19,915 bases of DNA from JBMNOU01 sp050943215 (GTDB taxonomy: Bacteria; Bacillota; Clostridia; Christensenellales; SZUA-584): the NCBI GenBank assembly GCA_050943215.1, contig JBMNOU010000036.1, forward strand, positions 1-19,915. The letters run 5' to 3'. The notes beneath the pieces are model-generated. The model searched no databases. It was not told the origin of the DNA and saw only the letters and a list, made by a program, of their open reading frames with translations. Shown piece by piece: positions 15,115 to 19,915 of the stretch. The stretch's first letter is position 1; the number at the start of each line of letters is the position of its first letter. The translations under genes were made by a program, and so were the position numbers.

Positions 15115-15344
15115 TGTCTGAAAACAAGAACGATATGATAAATTTTATAAAGACGCACAAAGGCGTTATTCGTGGTATGACCATCGGATTGATCGTCGGC
15201 GTGCTTATTTTATGTATCGGTTTTTTCAGGACGCTGTTTTTAGCCATTTGTGTGGGTATCGGTGCGTTTTTCGGTTCCGATAATAAATTTAAAAAGAAGC
15301 TCTATCAAATATTGGACAAGATATTGCCTAATATTTTTAAATAG
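15114..15344 (+). CDS. DUF2273 small membrane protein
   Basis: 76 residues from GTG 15114, which overlaps the amaP stop by one base (TAGTG), so translation is probably coupled. A hydrophilic N-terminus is followed by GMTIGLIVGVLILCIGFF and a second hydrophobic stretch ending GAFFG, then a lysine-rich tail. Small DUF2273 proteins are regular companions of asp23 and amaP in Firmicutes. A role in envelope stress is inferred from context only. Confidence 0.85.
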   Translation: MSENKNDMINFIKTHKGVIRGMTIGLIVGVLILCIGFFRTLFLAICVGIGAFFGSDNKFKKKLYQILDKILPNIFK

Positions 15345-15363
15345 ACTCGCAACGGAGGTTAAT

Positions 15364-15789
15364 TTGAGCAGAAGATCGGCAAGAGATACTGCTTTTCGGT
15401 TGTTTTACGAATATTCCATCAATGGTGAGTTCAATCCGGCGACAATGGATGTTATGCGGGATTGTTTTAATAAAGGCATGAATGAAAACGCATGGCAATA
15501 TGTGACGCGTATCGTCGAAAAATACAAAAACAATAGCCAAAGAATTGACGATTTGATACAAAACAATGCAAAAGCATGGAATATCAGCCGTATGTCAAAG
15601 GTAGATCTGGCTATCTTGAGGCTGGGTGTCTGTGAGATCGAATACTATGAAGACATACACACGCGAATTACGATCAATGAGTGTATAGAGCTTGCTAAAA
15701 AGTATTCTTCTGATAAGTCTTCAAGGTTCATCAACGGTGTGCTCGCAGGTGTTGTCAGCATGGTTAAAGGAAAAAACAATGGGAAATGA
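15364..15789 (+). CDS. nusB: Transcription antitermination factor NusB
   Basis: 141 residues, normal for NusB. TTG 15364 is set by GGAGGTT (15354-15360); the in-frame extension back to 15250 lies inside the DUF2273 gene. NusB binds boxA RNA with S10 and supports rRNA antitermination. It shows the N-terminal SRRSARDTAFRLFYEY helix, the ISRMSKVDLAILRLGVCEIEY core and the C-terminal SSDKSSRFINGVL segment. It overlaps the next gene by 11 bases. Confidence 0.95.
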   Translation: MSRRSARDTAFRLFYEYSINGEFNPATMDVMRDCFNKGMNENAWQYVTRIVEKYKNNSQRIDDLIQNNAKAWNISRMSKVDLAILRLGVCEIEYYEDIHTRITINECIELAKKYSSDKSSRFINGVLAGVVSMVKGKNNGK

Positions 15790-16729
15790 CGCGGTTTTTT
15801 TAGCGTTTGATACCAGCTGTTATACCACCTCTATTGCTGCCGTTTCAAATGGTAATGTTTTGTACGATAAAAGGTTAATGCTCGCAGTTAAAAAGGGAAA
15901 CCGAGGCATGCGTCAATCCGAAGCTGTCTTTCATCATCTGAAGAACTTAAGGCAGCTTTTTTTAGGTTATTCCAATAAAGGCAATAATATTAAAGGAATA
16001 GGGTTTAGCGCGAAGCCATGCCCGAGGGAAGGCTCGTATATGCCGGTATTCTGTGTGGGAGAATCCTATGGGATTGCATGCGCTTCTTTGCTTGGTGCTA
16101 AAACGCATGCACTAACTCATCAGCACGGTCATATCTACAGCGCTTTTTTTGGCAACCCGTTCACTGATGATGATTATTGCGTTTTTCATGTTTCCGGAGG
16201 CACGCTTGATATACTGCACGTCCGGATAACAGGCGGCATCGTTGCAGATATCAAATCCGCTGGCGGCACACTCGATATCACATGCGGGCAGCTTATAGAC
16301 AGGATCGGCGTAGCGGCAGGACTTGGTTTTCCTTCGGGGAACGAGATGGAGCGCATGTACATCGGAAACGGAGCGGCTCTTGCCGTCAATGTGCTTGGTC
16401 TTAATGCGAATTTGTCTGGGGCGGAAACGCAGGCGATAAGGCTACTTCAAGACGGACGTTCTGCGGCGTATGTTTGCAGCGGCGTTATAGATTGTGTGGC
16501 ACGAACGCTGACGCAGCTTATTAAGAATGCGGCAAAAATAACGGGCCTTGAAAAGTTTATTTTTACAGGCGGCGTAATTTGTAATAATATAATAAGGGAA
16601 AAGCTTAATAAGGCCTGTCAGGCAGGAGGTTTTCAGTGCATATTGGCACAAAAAGCATATTGCAGCGATAATGCCTGCGGTCTTGCGTTGGCGGCAGGAA
16701 TCATAGATGGTAAAGGAGAGCGATCTTGA
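15779..16729 (+). CDS. TsaD/Kae1-family paralogue (O-sialoglycoprotein endopeptidase-like)
   Basis: 316 residues from ATG 15779, with AAAGGA 8 bases ahead; a longer reading from 15692 lies inside nusB. It has the ASKHA fold of the tRNA t6A enzyme TsaD: FDTSCYTTS phosphate loop, FPSGNEMERM, FTGGVICNN and CSDNACG. The TsaD metal motif HxEGH reads HQHGH here (His114, His118 kept); the third ligand, Asp297, is present. The phosphate loop lacks the acidic pair of the TsaD motif (ETSCDET). With these changes and its place beside nusB and folD it is the shorter clostridial paralogue rather than the essential tsaD, which is usually elsewhere. Function unknown; a nucleotide- and metal-binding enzyme is likely. 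Confidence 0.85.
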   Translation: MGNDAVFLAFDTSCYTTSIAAVSNGNVLYDKRLMLAVKKGNRGMRQSEAVFHHLKNLRQLFLGYSNKGNNIKGIGFSAKPCPREGSYMPVFCVGESYGIACASLLGAKTHALTHQHGHIYSAFFGNPFTDDDYCVFHVSGGTLDILHVRITGGIVADIKSAGGTLDITCGQLIDRIGVAAGLGFPSGNEMERMYIGNGAALAVNVLGLNANLSGAETQAIRLLQDGRSAAYVCSGVIDCVARTLTQLIKNAAKITGLEKFIFTGGVICNNIIREKLNKACQAGGFQCILAQKAYCSDNACGLALAAGIIDGKGERS

Positions 16730-17565
16730 ATATTATTGACGGAAAAAAGATATCAGCAACAATTAGGGAAGACCTGAAAAAACGAGTAACAGAACTCAAG
16801 CAAAAGGGCATTGTTCCGGGGCTATCTGTAATTTTGGTTGGTGACGACCCCGCGTCTGCGGTTTATGTCAGGAACAAAGAACGCGCGTGTCAGGAGATTG
16901 GCATATATTCGGTCGTGCATCGGCTAAGCGCTGAGACCACTGAAGAGCAGCTCATTTCGCTTGTCCAAAGCCTAAATAGCGATCGAGCGCTGCACGGAAT
17001 ACTTGTACAGCTGCCTTTGCCTTCCCACCTCAATGAGATGGCGATACTCAGAGCTGTAAATCCGGATAAGGACGTGGACGGACTGCATGTCGTAACAGCC
17101 GGCCGGTTGTTTGTTGGTGAAAAGGGGTTCATTCCCTGTACGCCCAAAGGCATTATCCGGCTGATCAAAAGCACGGGATGTGACATTTGCGGGAAGCATG
17201 CCGTTGTTGTCGGCAGGAGCAATATGGTCGGAAAACCCGCTGCGTTGTTAATGCTTTCCGAAAACGCAACAGTCACAATGTGCCATTCACGGACAAAAGA
17301 TCTGGCAAAAGTATGCGCTGGTGCCGATATATTGATAGCCGCTGTTGGTAAACCAGGTATGATTACCGGAGAATACATCAAACCAGGCGCGGTGGTGATT
17401 GACGTTGGGACGACAAAAGTGGACGGAACGCTTAAAGGCGATGTCTTGTTTGACGAAGCCATACAAAAGGCCGGCTTTATCACGCCTGTGCCGGGCGGCG
17501 TCGGGCCAATGACGATTACGATGCTGCTTGAAAACACGATAGAGGCGGCGAATCTTTATGGCTGA
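16726..17565 (+). CDS. folD: Methylenetetrahydrofolate dehydrogenase/cyclohydrolase
   Basis: 279 residues from TTG 16726, which overlaps the previous stop (TTGA) and has AAAGGAGAG about 6 bases ahead. FolD interconverts methylene-, methenyl- and 10-formyl-tetrahydrofolate in one-carbon metabolism. The catalytic pair Tyr47 and Lys51 lies in VYVRNK; QLPLPSHL, DKDVDGLH, the NADP-binding VVGRSNMVGKPAA loop and PGGVGPMTITMLLENT are intact. The length is standard. It overlaps xseA by 8 bases. Confidence 0.97.
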   Translation: MNIIDGKKISATIREDLKKRVTELKQKGIVPGLSVILVGDDPASAVYVRNKERACQEIGIYSVVHRLSAETTEEQLISLVQSLNSDRALHGILVQLPLPSHLNEMAILRAVNPDKDVDGLHVVTAGRLFVGEKGFIPCTPKGIIRLIKSTGCDICGKHAVVVGRSNMVGKPAALLMLSENATVTMCHSRTKDLAKVCAGADILIAAVGKPGMITGEYIKPGAVVIDVGTTKVDGTLKGDVLFDEAIQKAGFITPVPGGVGPMTITMLLENTIEAANLYG

Positions 17566-18754
17566 AATGATATTCAGCGTATCCCAGATCAATGAATATT
17601 TAAGCAGGAAGCTTTTTAGAGATCCGTTCTTGAATTCAGTAACCATTGTGGGAGAAGTGACCAACTTGAGCATGTCATCAATAGGACATGCTTTCTTTTC
17701 GCTGAAGGACGAAGACAGTATTTTAAATTGTATTGTTTACGATTTTTTAAGTAGTGAAGTCAAAGACCTGATTTTGGATGGAGTATTGCTCAAAGTATCG
17801 GGTCGGATCGTGTTTTACAAAAAAAGTGGGATGTTTCAGCTAGCCGTCGATAAAGCCAGCCTTCAGGGCGTAGGTGATTTGTTTGCGCGTTTTGAACAAA
17901 CGAAGAAAAGGCTCTATGAAGAAGGGCTTTTTGATCGGGCACACAAAAAAGCGATGCCGGAATTCCCAACGCGGTTGGGTATCGTGACATCTGCGGCCGG
18001 TGCGGTGATGCATGATATTATTGTTGTTGCCACACGCCGGTTTGACGGTATTTGCATCATGGTGTATCCCGTTCAAGTGCAGGGGCAAGATGCTCCGCGC
18101 CAGATATGTGAGGGAATCAGGCATTTTAATGAGGCGAAAAACGTTGATGTAATCATCGTCGCAAGAGGAGGCGGTTCTTTTGAAGACCTGTTTGCGTTTA
18201 ATGAGGAATGTGTCGCGAGGGCAGTTTTTGAATCGGATATCCCGGTCGTATCTGCAGTAGGGCACGAAACGGATTATTCACTATGCGATTTTGCGGCGGA
18301 CCTAAGGGCACCGACACCTTCGGCTGCGGCAGAACTTGTTGTGGGCGATAAAAGCGCGCTTGTAGGATATTTGAAAGAATATAAAAAAGGGATTCTTAGC
18401 GACCTCCAAGCCATTATTCGGCAATACGAGAGGCAAACCGACGTTCTTATAGGTATCATCAAATCATATTCTTTTGAATTAAAACTGAATCAGATACGTG
18501 ACAAAATTATCTCGGATTACGGTATTATAAAACAAAGCATTTCGGTTATGCTTGAAAAGCGTTTGCTTATGCTTGAAAAATATCGCGGCAGTCTTGAAAG
18601 CCTCAACCCTCGGAATATACTCAAAAGAGGATATGCAATCGTCTATGACGAAAACAATAACGTGGTAGCATCAAAAAACAATGCCGTAGCTAACATGGGT
18701 ATAGAATTTATCGATGGGCGCGTTGCAGTGACTAGAGTTGGTAGAAAGGGTTAA
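17558..18754 (+). CDS. xseA: Exodeoxyribonuclease VII large subunit
   Basis: 398 residues from ATG 17558. It has an N-terminal OB-fold (about residues 1-100: FSVSQINEYL, VTIVGEVTNLS, GHAFFSLKD) and then the catalytic domain with PTRLGIVTSAAGAVMHDI, VARGGGSFEDLFAFN, SAVGHETDYSLCDFAADLRA and TPSAAAELV. A helical coiled region follows, and a C-terminal NILKRGYAIV segment. With XseB it degrades single-stranded DNA to acid-soluble oligonucleotides in repair. The xseB gene starts 4 bases after its stop. Confidence 0.97.
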   Translation: MAEMIFSVSQINEYLSRKLFRDPFLNSVTIVGEVTNLSMSSIGHAFFSLKDEDSILNCIVYDFLSSEVKDLILDGVLLKVSGRIVFYKKSGMFQLAVDKASLQGVGDLFARFEQTKKRLYEEGLFDRAHKKAMPEFPTRLGIVTSAAGAVMHDIIVVATRRFDGICIMVYPVQVQGQDAPRQICEGIRHFNEAKNVDVIIVARGGGSFEDLFAFNEECVARAVFESDIPVVSAVGHETDYSLCDFAADLRAPTPSAAAELVVGDKSALVGYLKEYKKGILSDLQAIIRQYERQTDVLIGIIKSYSFELKLNQIRDKIISDYGIIKQSISVMLEKRLLMLEKYRGSLESLNPRNILKRGYAIVYDENNNVVASKNNAVANMGIEFIDGRVAVTRVGRKG

Positions 18755-18758
18755 TGAC

Positions 18759-18953
18759 GTGGGAGAATTTGAAAAAGACATGCAAAAGCTTGAAGAGATA
18801 TCGCTCATGCTTCAGGCCGGAGACCAGGGCATTGAAAAAAGCATGGAGCTGTATGCTGATGGTATAAAGCTGGCCAATGTGCTTATCAGCAAGCTTGAAA
18901 AATTTAGGTCAAAAATAGAAATACTCGAAACTGAGGTAAAAGACAGTGAATAA
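18759..18953 (+). CDS. xseB: Exodeoxyribonuclease VII small subunit
   Basis: 64 residues from GTG 18759, chosen over TTG 18738 because AGAAAGGG (18743-18750) lies 8 bases ahead and the protein then begins GEFEKDMQKLEEIS, as in the family. Two helices form the hairpin that binds the XseA stalk: the first with ISLMLQAGDQGIEKSMELY, the second with LISKLEKFRSKIEILE. It overlaps ispA by 8 bases. Confidence 0.94.
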   Translation: MGEFEKDMQKLEEISLMLQAGDQGIEKSMELYADGIKLANVLISKLEKFRSKIEILETEVKDSE

Positions 18954-19833
18954 GACGGACGATCTCCTAAAAAGAGTAAGTACAACCGTTAATTTTAGGC
19001 TGCTGGAATTGATGGATGCCATGTGTGACCCGGGTATATTAAAAGATGCGATGAGCTATAGCTTAATGGCCGGCGGCAAACGGCTGAGGCCGGCGCTTTG
19101 TCTCTGGTCGGCGGGTATCTTTGGAGATGAAAGCCTTGCTCTAGATATTGCCTGCGCGATCGAGATGATTCATACGTATTCGCTGATTCATGATGACCTG
19201 CCGGCAATGGACAACGACGATATACGGCGCGGCAAGCCGACAAATCATGTGGTATTTGGAGAGGCGTATGCGATTCTAGCGGGCGACGGTCTTTTAAACT
19301 GCGCATTCGAGATAATGCTAAGATGTGCCAAAAATAATCGTGATAGCCGGCTTGATTATATAAAAGCCATGGATTTGATCGCGGGCGCGGCGGGCGTTAA
19401 GGGCATGATAGCCGGACAGGTCGGAGATATCGCGTTTGAGGGCAAAGATCAGAATCAGCAAGTTCTAGAATATATTCACGAACGAAAAACTGCTGTGATG
19501 ATTAAGGCCTCAGTGATGTCCGGAGCGGCTTTATTTAATGCAAGTGAACTGGAGATGGCTGCGCTGGAAACATACGGTGGGTGCATTGGCCTTGTATTTC
19601 AGATCATTGATGATATTCTCGACCAGATTGGAGATCCACAAAAAATAGGCAAAACGCCGGGCAAAGACATAGGCGCAAATAAGCAGACGTTTGTGCGCGT
19701 ATATGGCATCGATCGATCAAAGCAGATTGCACGGCAGAAAACGGATATGGCAATTCAAGCGCTTGCATGTTTTGGAGATAAAGCGCAGAGTTTAAGAGCA
19801 CTTGCAGAGTATCTGCTAAACAGAGAGGCGTAG
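18946..19833 (+). CDS. ispA: Farnesyl diphosphate synthase / polyprenyl synthetase
   Basis: 295 residues from GTG 18946, within the end of xseB, with GAGG about 10 bases ahead. It makes farnesyl (or geranylgeranyl) diphosphate for undecaprenol and quinones. The first aspartate-rich motif DDLPAMDNDD starts at Asp83 and has the four-residue spacing (DDxxxxD) of bacterial short-chain synthases; the second, DDILD, starts at Asp222. GGKRLRP, KTAVMIKAS and GKTPGKDIGANKQTF are also conserved. Chain length is not certain from sequence alone. The cluster xseA-xseB-ispA is common in Firmicutes, often followed by dxs, which would lie beyond the window. Confidence 0.95.
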   Translation: MNKTDDLLKRVSTTVNFRLLELMDAMCDPGILKDAMSYSLMAGGKRLRPALCLWSAGIFGDESLALDIACAIEMIHTYSLIHDDLPAMDNDDIRRGKPTNHVVFGEAYAILAGDGLLNCAFEIMLRCAKNNRDSRLDYIKAMDLIAGAAGVKGMIAGQVGDIAFEGKDQNQQVLEYIHERKTAVMIKASVMSGAALFNASELEMAALETYGGCIGLVFQIIDDILDQIGDPQKIGKTPGKDIGANKQTFVRVYGIDRSKQIARQKTDMAIQALACFGDKAQSLRALAEYLLNREA

Positions 19834-19851
19834 GTAACCATTAACAATTCA

Positions 19852-19894
19852 TTTTGTAAAAGAGAGACAAAAGGTTTTTCTTTTTCTTTTTTTA
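19852..19894 (+). terminator. Weak terminator-like hairpin after ispA
   Basis: TTTTGT (19852-19857) can pair with ACAAAA (19867-19872), followed by T-rich runs from 19875 onward. The stem is short and almost all A-T, so termination here would be inefficient; it may be only a pyrimidine-rich spacer before the next gene. Confidence 0.3.
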
Positions 19895-19915
19895 ATTCTT
19901 ACAGTAAAAAATGAT

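Noticed and set aside
15250..15363. Upstream extension of nusB
   Set aside because: It lies within the DUF2273 gene in another frame; TTG 15364 has GGAGGTT ahead and gives the family N-terminus.
16890..17537. 215-residue reverse-strand frame opposite folD
   Set aside because: folD is a clear, full-length conserved gene in the forward frame; the reverse frame has no recognisable motif.
1..19915. Mobile elements, CRISPR arrays, tRNA genes, toxin-antitoxin or defence modules
   Set aside because: No transposase or integrase motifs, no regularly spaced direct repeats, no tRNA cloverleaf and no small antisense gene pair were seen on reading both strands.

Overview
This window reads as ordinary core chromosome of an anaerobic, endospore-forming Firmicute of class Clostridia. 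Evidence is a complete spoIIIA operon, a T-box-controlled leucine operon, an Asp23/AmaP cell-envelope cluster, a K+-dependent membrane pyrophosphatase, a 2-hydroxyacyl-CoA dehydratase-type activase group, strong AGGAGG ribosome binding sites and frequent TTG/GTG starts. The DNA is moderately AT-rich and every convincing gene is on the + strand. I cannot name the genus.

Layout. (1) 2-2805: three tightly packed genes, the first cut by the window edge. They are two paralogous CoA-activase-associated proteins followed by an ASKHA/[4Fe-4S] activase of the HgdC/BcrAD type. (2) 2806-3168: AT-rich gene-free leader with candidate promoters and an orphan Shine-Dalgarno. (3) 3169-5256: hppA, ion-pumping pyrophosphatase, closed by a clear intrinsic terminator. 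(4) 5354-9034: consensus promoter, leucine T-box with a CUC specifier, then leuA-leuC-leuD and a terminator. leuB is not here. (5) 9224-14040: spoIIIAA to spoIIIAH, the mother-cell side of the feeding-tube/secretion complex (SpoIIIA-SpoIIQ) that keeps the forespore active. SpoIIIAF is only 96 residues. (6) 14088-19833: from an extended -10 promoter, asp23-like, amaP, DUF2273, nusB, a TsaD paralogue, folD, xseA, xseB and ispA. Gaps are at most 30 bp and most neighbours overlap, so they are probably one transcript joining envelope stress, transcription, one-carbon metabolism, DNA repair and isoprenoid synthesis.

I found no mobile element, CRISPR array, tRNA, rRNA or toxin-antitoxin module, and nothing I would call a new system. 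The items most worth a second look are the Leu-specific T-box, the shortened SpoIIIAF, the absence of a ribosome binding site at spoIIIAA next to a SigE-like box, the altered metal motif of the TsaD paralogue, and the tandem activase-associated paralogues with overlapping reading frames.
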